Below, piece after piece: positions 6,835 through 15,177 of a DNA stretch of 64,000 nucleotides. Origin of the DNA: Aquisphaera giovannonii (GTDB taxonomy: Bacteria; Planctomycetota; Planctomycetia; Isosphaerales; Isosphaeraceae); NCBI RefSeq assembly GCF_008087625.1, contig NZ_CP042997.1, positions 4,898,001-4,962,000 on the forward strand. Direction: 5' to 3'. How positions within the stretch are numbered: the first letter of the stretch is position 1; every line of letters starts with the position of its first letter. The notes beneath the pieces are model-generated. The model ran no database searches, was not told the origin of the DNA, and saw nothing but the letters and a program-made list of their open reading frames with translations. The position numbers were made by a program, and so were the translations under genes.

Positions 6835-8652
6835 ATGTCGTCTGTCTTGAATGGGCCACAGATGAAGGAGCTGAGCCAGGCTATTGAGGCTGCCTACACG
6901 ATGGCTGACCTGGCTCGTCTACTGAAATACGAGTTGGATATAGACTTGGAGCGTGAATTCGGCACTGGAAGTTTGACTTCGGTAGTCTTTAACATGATAA
7001 ACTGGTTTAATGCAAGGGGACACATCAATGATCTTTTACGTGTGATCACTAATGATCGTCCCGAGAATCACATGGTGCAGCAGGTAGTACACAGACTCTT
7101 GGATCGCCTGCCATCCCAAGGCTCTGGATCATCCGAATCAGTTGCGCGTGGATCGCAGGATACTGTTCCTCTGCAGAATCTACCCACCCGAGCCACTGAA
7201 ATAGTAGGTAGAGATGATGCGTTAAAGCAGATCTCCGCATGTTTTAACGAATCTCGGGCGCGAGGATTGCCCAGCGAGTACGTGGTTCATGGGCACGGCG
7301 GTCTCGGCAAAACATCGCTGGCTGTCGAATACGCACTCCTGCACGCAGGGAAATACCCCGGAGGAGTATTTTTCTTGCGATGCTCAATGCAACTAGATAA
7401 CGCGATATCGGAACTCGACTTCTACAAGACACAGCGCCAAAATAACTTAGACAATAACTCTCCCACAGTATTATTTAAGAAGCATCTTTTAGACTCCACT
7501 AAACCTGTCCTTCTTATACTGGACGACGTTCAGACCTTACAAGAATGGACCAATATTCACGGCTCGGGATTTGCATCTATAAAAGGCGTCGATGTTTTAA
7601 TAACCACCAAGCTCTCGCGTCTGCCTGTATCCCAAGTGTATCCTCTGTGCCCACTAACTACAGAGGACGGCATTTCGCTCCTCTCCAAATTTCGTGCGGA
7701 CGCAAATTCGAACAGCAATCACGAAGCATCCGCAGAGATTGCCCACCGGGTCGGCGGCATTCCATTTGCATTATCCATCATAGGCATCTACATGAGAAAG
7801 AACCCAGCATTACCCTGGCGCGAATACCAAAAGAGCTTAACGGAGCATGGCCTAGAGACGCTCCGCCAAACAGAAGAACTCGCGGGCACAATCCCTGGAA
7901 AATATGCAGTGCCCATCGACAAAATTATGAATGACTTGCTTCAGTCGCTCTCTGAAGCGGAAAGACGGGCAATCGAGTATACCGCGATACTATCGACCAT
8001 TAATCCGATGGAGTATATACTGATCGGCATTCTTAAACATGACAAAAGCCTTGCATTTAGACCAATTCCAGGCTACTCCGATCCTGCAACTTCTATAATC
8101 GATACCCTGGCAAGAGATGGGATACTGCTTTCCCAAGGAGAGCGAGGACTGCGACATCTAGGCTTGCACGAATTGCTCCGCCAGAAGGTTTTAGACGACC
8201 TACGCAGCAACCGCAAGAATCTAGATTCGTTGCACGCTGGCCTATTCCAGTACGCGTTCTACCTAATGGACTTTGAGCCCATTGCAACCTCGGAGGTCGA
8301 GGACAAAATTAAGACGATGAGGCTGCTAACTTCACACTCGTACTCCCTTGAAATTCTTCAGTTGCTCCACCGCGAGGGGCATATACACGACCTCGATTCG
8401 GTTATTGCGTTCCGCAATCAACATCTGGACTCCATAATATCGGCAAGAAAACTAGCGACTCGCCTTGGTGGTGAGACAGTGTTCAAATTGAGTTACAGGT
8501 TTCCGCTTCAAGTTCATCTTTCCATTCAGGTCTGCGTGAAAACTCAGGACATCACACGAGCCCAAGAGTTGATAGCACACCACAACGGCAGAATGACGGT
8601 TACCGAAGCAAAAGAAGGGACAATCTATATCATTTTCATCACTACTTCTTAA
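6835..8652 (+). CDS. STAND-type NTPase with N-terminal effector-associated (EAD1-like) domain
   Basis: 605 residues from ATG 6835 (an upstream TTG at 6823 is less likely). Residues ~8-85 match EAD1, a death-like adaptor fold: helices with LSQAIEAAYTMADLARLLKY, GSLTSVVFNMINWFNARGHI and a final DLLRVITNDRPEN. After a ~35-residue linker comes an NB-ARC-like P-loop module: Walker A GHGGLGKTSL at ~153, Walker B LLILDDV at ~227, a sensor LITTK, a GxP motif in VGGIPFALSI, then a winged-helix region to ~440. The C-terminal ~160 residues lack obvious TPR, WD or LRR repeats. The last ~60 (KLSYRFPLQVHLSIQ to EGTIYIIF) may be a small alpha/beta domain. The line at 7381 has only 28 G+C of 60, against about 50 of 60 in typical neighbours, so recent transfer is likely. 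Known EAD proteins act in bacterial conflict/immune signalling; the partner effector is not visible here. Confidence 0.8.
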   Translation: MSSVLNGPQMKELSQAIEAAYTMADLARLLKYELDIDLEREFGTGSLTSVVFNMINWFNARGHINDLLRVITNDRPENHMVQQVVHRLLDRLPSQGSGSSESVARGSQDTVPLQNLPTRATEIVGRDDALKQISACFNESRARGLPSEYVVHGHGGLGKTSLAVEYALLHAGKYPGGVFFLRCSMQLDNAISELDFYKTQRQNNLDNNSPTVLFKKHLLDSTKPVLLILDDVQTLQEWTNIHGSGFASIKGVDVLITTKLSRLPVSQVYPLCPLTTEDGISLLSKFRADANSNSNHEASAEIAHRVGGIPFALSIIGIYMRKNPALPWREYQKSLTEHGLETLRQTEELAGTIPGKYAVPIDKIMNDLLQSLSEAERRAIEYTAILSTINPMEYILIGILKHDKSLAFRPIPGYSDPATSIIDTLARDGILLSQGERGLRHLGLHELLRQKVLDDLRSNRKNLDSLHAGLFQYAFYLMDFEPIATSEVEDKIKTMRLLTSHSYSLEILQLLHREGHIHDLDSVIAFRNQHLDSIISARKLATRLGGETVFKLSYRFPLQVHLSIQVCVKTQDITRAQELIAHHNGRMTVTEAKEGTIYIIFITTS

Positions 8653-8695
8653 CTCTCCGGACGCGAAGCAGTAGCGGCGAAACGACTGCATTTGG

Positions 8696-9300
8696 GTCAT
8701 AAGCCAGCCGGCCGCGTCGCCCCGGGTGATGGCTCACCCGGGGCTCCCGCAGATCCGGACGTGCGGATTTCCCGCATCCGGCTCGTCATCTCAGGAGTCC
8801 GCGGCCTGCGCGGTCCGTCGTCGTTGCGTGGACATGGCCCCGGTCTCGGTGCACCGGTCCTGTTTCCCTCCGACGGGTTCCGAGATGGCGCCTCCTTCCC
8901 TCCACGGGGTCCCTCGGGCTGGTTCCCCCGCTTCGTCGGTACTATGAGGCGCTCCGACTCCCCGCCGCCCGTCTCGCCTCGCTTCGTTTCCTTCGCTCGG
9001 CGATACCACCGCCGCGACCTTCGTTCGTCCCCGACGGCCCCGGTCGCGGGGCCGCGGATCATCCCGGCGTTGGTATGCCGGTATCTCCTGCCGGCTCTGC
9101 GGTGGAGGCGTCGGGGCCTCCCAAGTCCCCGGGGGACCCCTCGCGACCATTCGCCCTGCTCTCCGACCCCGGCGCGACCGTGCGGCCCCTGTGGGTCCAG
9201 GTGCGGGCGGCACGGCTCGGCCCCCGCGGCTGACCAAGGCGAGGGCTCGGTGCGAGGAGATTGCGGGGCTCAATCACACGGCGTCTGGTCTCGCTGTCTA
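8696..9300 (-). other. ORF-less group II intron-like element (domains V-VI clear, 5' end approximate)
   Basis: On the minus strand, 8784-8752 reads GAGCCGGATGCGGGAAATCC then GCACGTCCGGATC. This is a domain V hairpin: the GAGCC/GGATC basal stem, a bulge and a GAAA tetraloop. It is followed by a perfect 10-bp hairpin (8743-8720, CCCCGGGTGA/TCACCCGGGG) in the place of domain VI. Just upstream the strand encodes the phrase GNQPEGPRGGKEAP, which resembles the leader read-through seen before intron-encoded reverse transcriptases (from memory). Here it runs directly into domain V, so the reverse transcriptase is missing. The 5' boundary is not located; a GTGTG at about 9280 is one candidate. 9300-9635 shows no other feature. 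Confidence 0.55.
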
Positions 9301-9635
9301 CGCTTCGCAGGGGCGGTCGCCCGCCCGCCACGCAAGACTCGCTTCCGGCTGCTGGCCCGGCTCTTCCGGGCGGGATTGGTTACCCGCAGGGTTCCCGACG
9401 AAAGGTTTCAAGCCATGGCTCTCCTCTCTCCTGAGCTTCTTGGCGCAAGGTCAGGTCTGGCTTCTGGTTTTCCTGAGGCAGCCGCGAAGCGGCCAGGACC
9501 AGGGTTGATTGCCCGGGACGACGTGCCGGTAGTCGGTATCAGCAACACCTTGGAAAACGTGTCAAGAATCGGCAGCGGTCATCTGCAAAACCGAGTTCGG
9601 CGACGGGGGACCGTGCCGACGGAGGTCGCAGGCCG

Positions 9636-10229
9636 TCAGTCGCCCGGGAGCAGGTCGGCGACGGCGACTCGGGCGACGACCGCCCCGTCCACGACGAGTT
9701 CGGACGCGTCCCCCTCGGCGAGGACCCGGGGCGTGGCGTCGCGGTGGAAGACCTCGTGCCGGCGGTCCCGGACGTTTATGATCCCGTAGGCTGGATCACC
9801 CCCGGCGAGGTAGACCGCCGCGCGGCGACGGTCCTCGGCCAGGGAGCTGTCGGCCATCTCGACTACCAGGGCGACGTCGCCCAGCCCCGGGTCGCGGACC
9901 TTGTAGTCGTCGGCCCGGCCCCGCGTCACGGACCGGTCGGGCTCCGGCAATCCCTCGCTCGCCGGCATCTGCACCGGCGTCTCGGCCCCGAGGTGCCAGC
10001 CCGCGGGCAACCCCCGCTCGATCGCCTGCCGGCCCTTGATCGAGGCCCGCGAATGGTCCCGCCGCTCGGCCCTCTTGCGGACGATCCTCCCTTCGATCAG
10101 CTGGATCGGCGCGCCCTCCTCGATCGTGCCTTCCTCGATCCATGCCTCGTAGTCCGACAGGCGGACATCGCCCGGACGGCCTCGCGATCCCGCGGGTTTT
10201 CGAAGTCCGTCGGCACGGCCGCCGTTCAT
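9636..10229 (-). CDS. Uma2-family (DUF820) putative restriction-endonuclease-fold protein
   Basis: 197 residues. It has the Uma2 layout: LSDYEAWIEEGTIEEGAPIQ and LIEGRIVRKRAE at the start, then WHLGAETPVQMPASEGLPEPD, with the PD residues of the PD-(D/E)xK fold (PEPDRSV), then GDVALVVEMADSSLAEDRR, where VVE supplies the acidic residue, and an AGGDPAYGIINVRDRRHEVF strand. The usual lysine after E is replaced by MADSS, as is common in this expanded planctomycete/cyanobacterial family. The start overlaps the previous stop by four bases (ATGA). Its role is uncertain; Uma2 proteins are abundant and mostly uncharacterised. Confidence 0.85.
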   Translation of the reverse strand: MNGGRADGLRKPAGSRGRPGDVRLSDYEAWIEEGTIEEGAPIQLIEGRIVRKRAERRDHSRASIKGRQAIERGLPAGWHLGAETPVQMPASEGLPEPDRSVTRGRADDYKVRDPGLGDVALVVEMADSSLAEDRRRAAVYLAGGDPAYGIINVRDRRHEVFHRDATPRVLAEGDASELVVDGAVVARVAVADLLPGD

Positions 10230-10633
10230 GCCAGGTCGTCGAACGGCTCGGGCTTGCCCGGCGGCTGCGCGCGGAGGGCGGACCAGAACGGCCAGGCCGT
10301 CGACAAGAGCATGCCGAGGATGGCCGCGACCTCCTTCCAGGTGCCCCTCGCGACGACGGCCGCCACGGGCACGCCGAACAGGAACAGGCCGAATCCCATC
10401 ATGAACCAGCGGGGGATCGGGCGTCCGGACCAGAGCACCGAGCCGAGCCAGCCGAGCCCCGCGGCGACGGACGCGACGGCCGCGGCGATCCCGAGGCCCC
10501 GCAGGTCCGCCTGCACGAGGGAGACCGCCAGGATGAGCGCCATCGGCAGGCCGATGACGGCGGCCAGGAGGAAGAGGATCCCCGCGAAGACGCGAGGGAG
10601 CGCCAGGCCCTGCTTGCCGAGGGTCGTGTCCAC
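10226..10633 (-). CDS. Small integral membrane protein
   Basis: 135 residues from GTG 10633, chosen because GAGGAGG lies 7-8 bases upstream; the longer frame to 10780 adds sequence made of intergenic repeat. Four hydrophobic segments are visible: VFAGILFLLAAVIGLPMALI, GIAAAVASVAAGLGWLGSVL, FMMGFGLFLFGVPVAAVVA and a final ILGMLLSTAWPFWS. There is no motif of known function. It is translationally coupled to the Uma2 gene through an ATGA overlap, which is an unusual partnership. Confidence 0.6.
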   Translation of the reverse strand: MDTTLGKQGLALPRVFAGILFLLAAVIGLPMALILAVSLVQADLRGLGIAAAVASVAAGLGWLGSVLWSGRPIPRWFMMGFGLFLFGVPVAAVVARGTWKEVAAILGMLLSTAWPFWSALRAQPPGKPEPFDDLA

Positions 10634-10787
10634 CGCCGTCCCTCCTCTCGATGGGTGTAGGCCGTACGAGTCTACCGCGCGAGGCCTCGCGAGTCTGCCC
10701 AGCAGGCCGGGCCCCGCGGGGCCGGCTCGCGTCGTCGGCCCCTGGGGGAACCGGCTTGATCCGGGATGCTCGCGGGCCATGGCCCAT

Positions 10788-10967
10788 CCGGTCGCCGGGC
10801 GGAGCCGGCTCCCACGGGGCGGGCGGACTTCTCACGGCTCGGCCTCCAGGCGGTGGCTGGCGCGGTCGCCGGGCGGAGCCGGCTCCCACGGGGCGGGCGG
10901 ACCTCCTGCCGCTACGCGTCCAGGCCGCGGGCGGCGCGGTCGTCGGGCGGAGCCGGATCCCGCGGGG
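10788..10967. repeat. R1 repeat, three half-units in tandem
   Basis: Three direct copies of CGGTCGCCGGGCGGAGCCGG followed by CTCCCACGGGG begin at about 10788, 10863 and 10936, a spacing of roughly 73-74 bases. The third has diverged (CGTCGGGCGGAGCCGGATCC). The same core occurs as long inverted repeats at 27028, 45763 and 51915. The region 10634-11146 contains no other recognisable feature. Confidence 0.7.
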
Positions 10968-11146
10968 CCAGGGACTCGCACGCCGCGCGACCGCGATGCG
11001 TCCTGGCACGGCGCCGGGGGCGTGCCGCAAAATCCTCGCACGCCCGTGAAACCGGCGGGCCGGGGCGGGGGATCGTCTGGGTAAATCATGCGAGAGAGCG
11101 CGCTCGTCTCGCGGAGATGCCCACCCTCGATGCGGAGGCCCCGACG

Positions 11147-12200
11147 ATGACGACCGAGGCCCAGGTCCTCGCGAACAGGCGGAACGCGAAGCTCTCCACC
11201 GGACCCAGGACGAAGCGGGGCAAGGCCCGCTCGCGTCGCAACGGCTACGGGCCGGGGGGCAAGCGGCGCGAGGCGGACGGGCCGAGGGTCCGCGAGGCCG
11301 ACCCGCGGGGCATCCAGGAGCGGGTGGCGAGGTTCCTGGGGGCCGCGATCTCGGCCGGCGACCAGGAGGAGGCGAGGCTGCTGAGGAAGGCCGCGGAGCT
11401 GTCCGCGAAGATCGAGGAGGCCGAGCGGGCCGAGGCGGCGTACCTGGAGCGGGCCGTCCGCCGCGCGGAGGAGAGGCGGGAGGCGGCCCGGTCGGGGTCG
11501 GCCGCCCGGGCGGCGGAGCTGTCCGGCCGGCTGCTGGCGTGGGAGGAGTCCACCGACGACGACGACCCATCCGACGGCGCGAGGCGGATCGTCGCCGAGC
11601 TGGAGGACTCGCGCGAGGGCCGGGCCTGGCTGCTGCGGACCTGGATGCGGCTGCGGGGGGCCTTCGAGGGCGGCCGTCGCTTCGACGCGCTCGACCGGTA
11701 CCGGATCGGCCGGATGCTCGGCTTCGACCCGATCGACGCGACGATGATCCCGCCGGCCAACGAGGCCTTCCGGGCCCTCAATGCCCTGCACGAGGGCGGC
11801 GAGGCGGCCTGCGAGGCGTTCTTCGCCCGGGCCCGGGAGCTGGCCTCGGGATGCCACCCGATGATCCGCCGCTCGCTCGTGTGGCGCGCGGAGGGCGAGC
11901 CGTTCGGGTCGGCGGAGGAGGCGAGGGCGTTCCTGCTGGCCCTGGCGGACGGGCGGATCCGCCGGCTGGAGATGCTCCAGTCCGAGACCGACGCCGAGCG
12001 GGCCGATCGCGAGGCCCTCGCCGCGAGCGCGGCGGTCGAGCGCCTGCGCCGCGAGGCGGCGCGGATGAGCAAGGAGTTCTTCCGGGTCCTGGAAGACCTC
12101 CGCCGGGTCCGGAAGCGATCGCCGGAGTCGGGAGCGGGCGGGCCCGCGACCCGGGGCGAGCCCCGGGGGATGCCCGAGCCTTCCCCGACCCCTCCGAGGC
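11147..12200 (+). CDS. STGPRT-motif protein of unknown function (3' end not defined by a stop)
   Basis: The N-terminus MTTEAQVLANRRNAKLSTGP leads into RTKRGKARSRRNGYGPG, the 'NxxxSTGPRTxxGKxxSxxNAxxHG' motif found in large families of planctomycete proteins of unknown function. GGAGG lies 8 bases before ATG 11147; another ATG is at 11117. Residues ~45-340 are mostly charged helices, with coiled-coil-like stretches such as EEARLLRKAAELSAKIEEAE. The protein-like part ends near 12200 (KEFFRVLEDLRRVRKRS). The frame continues without a stop through Pro/Arg-rich sequence (12200-13258) into the next gene, ending at 14917, so the true end is uncertain: a lost stop or frameshift is likely. Confidence 0.6.
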
Positions 12201-13258
12201 GATCGCCCGCCCGCCTCGACCTTCCCCGTCGTGAGGGCGAGGCGACCGGGAATGACAGGCTGGCCGGGCCCACGAGGCTCGACGAGCCGGCGGCCCAGGG
12301 CCTGCCGGCGCCGGGGCCGGGCCCCCGAGCTGCTGCGGGAGTCTCCTCCGTCGACCCTTCGGAATACGCGCCCGAACACCTCGGCGCGGGCCCGTCGGAG
12401 CGGCACCGTCCCGCATCATCCGACGACCCCCTGACACTTCGGCGAGGCCTCCCGGTGGCCGGGGCGTCGCCTGCAGCTCCTCCCCGGCCACCCGGGCCGC
12501 GGGACGAAACTGCGACGCGTCGGGCCCTCGCGAGGCCGAGCCAACCGTCAAGGCCGGCCAGGGGACGGGCCGGCCGCATCGGGACGACCCCGGCGCTGGG
12601 TGGCCGGGTCGGAGCGACGCGACGCCCCGGGATCGCCGCGGCGGCAGGGCGGCCGGGGCCGGCCTTCAGGCCTCCGGCCGCTCCGAATCCCCGGCGACCC
12701 CGGAGCATCGCCTGCGGGCCTGCCCCGACCACGCGGACTGCGGGGACCACAGGGTCTGAGGAGGCGTGGCAAGCCCGCCGGGCCGGGCCCGGGCGGGCCC
12801 GTGCTGACTGTATGGCTCACCTGAGGGACGAACAATCCGTCTCGAGTCGACCCCGGCGAAGCCCTTCGAAAACCGCGGTCAGGATGTTACGGCATCATGA
12901 GTTACGCGGCGAAATTCGAAGCAGGAGGCGCGACGAGCGGAGCCACGCCGGGGCCGGAGCAGGTTCCCGGGGCCTGGGGCCGCCCGGGGGTGCCACGGCG
13001 AGGCGGCGACGGCCTCCGAACCGCTCACCGGCGAGGATGGAGACGATTCGAGGCGGGGCCCTTCCGCCCCCAATCCCCGCAGATCCCGCCGCCGGCCAGG
13101 GCCCGCGAGGGGTCCGGCATGCCCCCGACGCTTGCGGCACATGGACTCATCCCAGGAATCCCCCCTTGCCGATATTCCCTGCGTTGCGGCGGGGACGGAG
13201 GATTCGTCCCGGCCATCGGCACCGGCATCGGCCCGGGGACGTCAGGAGGACGGGGCGC

Positions 13259-14917
13259 ATGATGGGCCTATTCCCAGGCGCGAGGAGATCCCTCGCCGTC
13301 TCGCTGCTGCTCGGGGCCGCCGCGGGCCCCGGCATGGGCCAGGAGGCGGTCCCGTCGTCGCCGGCGCTGCCGCCGGCGAGCCCCGCGGCCCTGGCCCCGT
13401 CACCGGCACCCTCCGCGTCGCCGCGCCCGGTGCGGCCGGGGTCCGCGACCTCCTCGCCGCTGGCCTCCTCGCCGCGGATCAACCCCGCGCCGTTCGGGCC
13501 GGACGACCGCCGGTTCCCGATCACCTTGGCGGCGGCGCTGCGGCTCTCCGACGCCCGGCCCCTCATCGTGGCCGCCGCCCAGGCGAGGGTCTGGGTCGCC
13601 GAGGCGGAGCTGACCCGGGCGAAGGTGCTCTGGCTGCCGGACCTGAACATCGGCTTCGACTACATCCGCCACGACGGCGGCGGCCCGGACTTCAACAAGG
13701 GGCTCATGACCGCCCCCAGCACCAACTTCTTCTACGCCGGCGCCGGCCTCTGGGGGAACGACCTGGGCATGATCCACACCACCGACGCCATCTACGAGCC
13801 GCTGGTGGCGCGGCAGCGTTTGAATGCGGCCCACTGGGACACCCAGGCCGCCAAGAACGACGCCCTGCTCCGGACCGCCGACGCCTACTTCGAGGTCCAC
13901 CGCAGCCGGGGCACCTTCGCCGCGCACCTCTACCTGCTGGACCTGGGGGGCAAGCTGATCGACGAGGTCGCCTCGCTGGGCCGGGACCTGGTGCCGGCGT
14001 ACGAGGTGGACCGGGTGCGCAACTTCGTCGCCGACCTCCAGCAGCAGGCCGTCTCGGCCCGCGAGCAGTGGCGGGTCAACAGCGCGGGGCTCACGCGGGT
14101 CCTCCGGCTGGACCCCCGGGCCGTCCTGGAGCCGCTGGAGCACGACCACTCCCAGATCACCCTGCTGGACCCCGGCCGGACGCTGGACGACCTGATGGCC
14201 GTCGCGCTCGTCAACCGCCCGGAGCTGGCCTCGCGGCGGGCCTCGATCGCCGCGGCCGAGGCCGCGATCCGCCGCGAGAAGGCCCGGCCGTTCATCCCCC
14301 AGATCGGGATCGCCGGGTTCCAGACGCCGTTCGAGATGCTCCAGGCGGGGATCTTCGGCCTGGGCCCCAACAGCAGCCTGAACCAGTGGGTCGGCCGGTC
14401 GGACATCAGCCTCCAGCCCCTCTGGCAGCTCCGCAACGTCGGGTTCGGCAACCTGGCGATGATCAAGGCCCAGCGGGGCATGCAGTCGATGGCGATCGTG
14501 GACCTCTTCGACGCCCAGGACGGGGTGGCGGAGGAGGTCACCGCGTCGCGGGCCCGCCTCCAGTCCGCCGCCGCCCGCGTCTACCAGGCCGACCGGGCCG
14601 TCCGGACCGGGCTCATCACCTACAACGGCACGACCGAGGGCCTGCGGCAGACCAGCCGGTTCGGCGACGTCCTGGTCCTCATCAGCCGTCCGCAGGAGGC
14701 CGTCTACGCCCTGGAGCTGCTCCAGCGGGCCTTCGCGGAGTACTACACGACCGTCGCGGAGTACAACCGCGCCCAGTTCGCCCTCTTCCACGCCCTGGGA
14801 TACCCGGCCCGCGAGATCGCCCAGCTCCGCCCGCCCGGCGAGGCCATCCCGGTGGACACCACGCGGCCCGAATACCTGCCGCCCGTGGGCAACGGCCCGC
14901 CGCCGGCCTCGCGATGA
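13259..14917 (+). CDS. TolC-like outer-membrane efflux protein, copy 1
   Basis: 552 residues from the ATGATG at 13259/13262, with AGGAGG nine bases upstream and a signal peptide (RRSLAVSLLLGAAAGPGMG). A Pro/Ala/Ser-rich linker (25-85) follows, then the TolC fold: LAAALRLSDARPLIVAAAQ (the classic 'AL..NP.l..A' opening), long coiled helices ending in VAEEVTASRARLQSAAARVY, and a second repeat from LVNRPELASRRASIAAAEA. TolC trimers form the outer-membrane exit duct of efflux or secretion systems. No inner-membrane pump or adaptor gene lies nearby. It shares long identical stretches with the next gene, so the two are tandem duplicates. Confidence 0.8.
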   Translation: MMGLFPGARRSLAVSLLLGAAAGPGMGQEAVPSSPALPPASPAALAPSPAPSASPRPVRPGSATSSPLASSPRINPAPFGPDDRRFPITLAAALRLSDARPLIVAAAQARVWVAEAELTRAKVLWLPDLNIGFDYIRHDGGGPDFNKGLMTAPSTNFFYAGAGLWGNDLGMIHTTDAIYEPLVARQRLNAAHWDTQAAKNDALLRTADAYFEVHRSRGTFAAHLYLLDLGGKLIDEVASLGRDLVPAYEVDRVRNFVADLQQQAVSAREQWRVNSAGLTRVLRLDPRAVLEPLEHDHSQITLLDPGRTLDDLMAVALVNRPELASRRASIAAAEAAIRREKARPFIPQIGIAGFQTPFEMLQAGIFGLGPNSSLNQWVGRSDISLQPLWQLRNVGFGNLAMIKAQRGMQSMAIVDLFDAQDGVAEEVTASRARLQSAAARVYQADRAVRTGLITYNGTTEGLRQTSRFGDVLVLISRPQEAVYALELLQRAFAEYYTTVAEYNRAQFALFHALGYPAREIAQLRPPGEAIPVDTTRPEYLPPVGNGPPPASR

Positions 14918-15177
14918 GCCCGTCCCGGGTGGGCCGTGCTCGGATCGCAAGCCGATCCCTGCCGAGGCGCATCGAGCCCCCCGCAGCTTGACGCGGGGGG
15001 AAATGAACATCTCTCCCTCTCCCGCTCGGCGGGAGAGGGGACAGAGGGACGCGGCCCCGCCAGCGGGCGAAGATCAGCCTGGTAAGCCGGAGAGCCCGGA
15101 TTCACTTCACCCTCCCCAAAGGGGGGATTCAGCGGAGTCTGCCGGGGCGGACTCCGAGGGAGCGGAGAGCGAGGACC

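Noticed and set aside
10832-15010. Minus-strand long frames opposite the STGPRT and first TolC-like genes
   Set aside because: Same antisense artefact: no domains, low-complexity translation, and plus-strand coding is well supported in most of the range.
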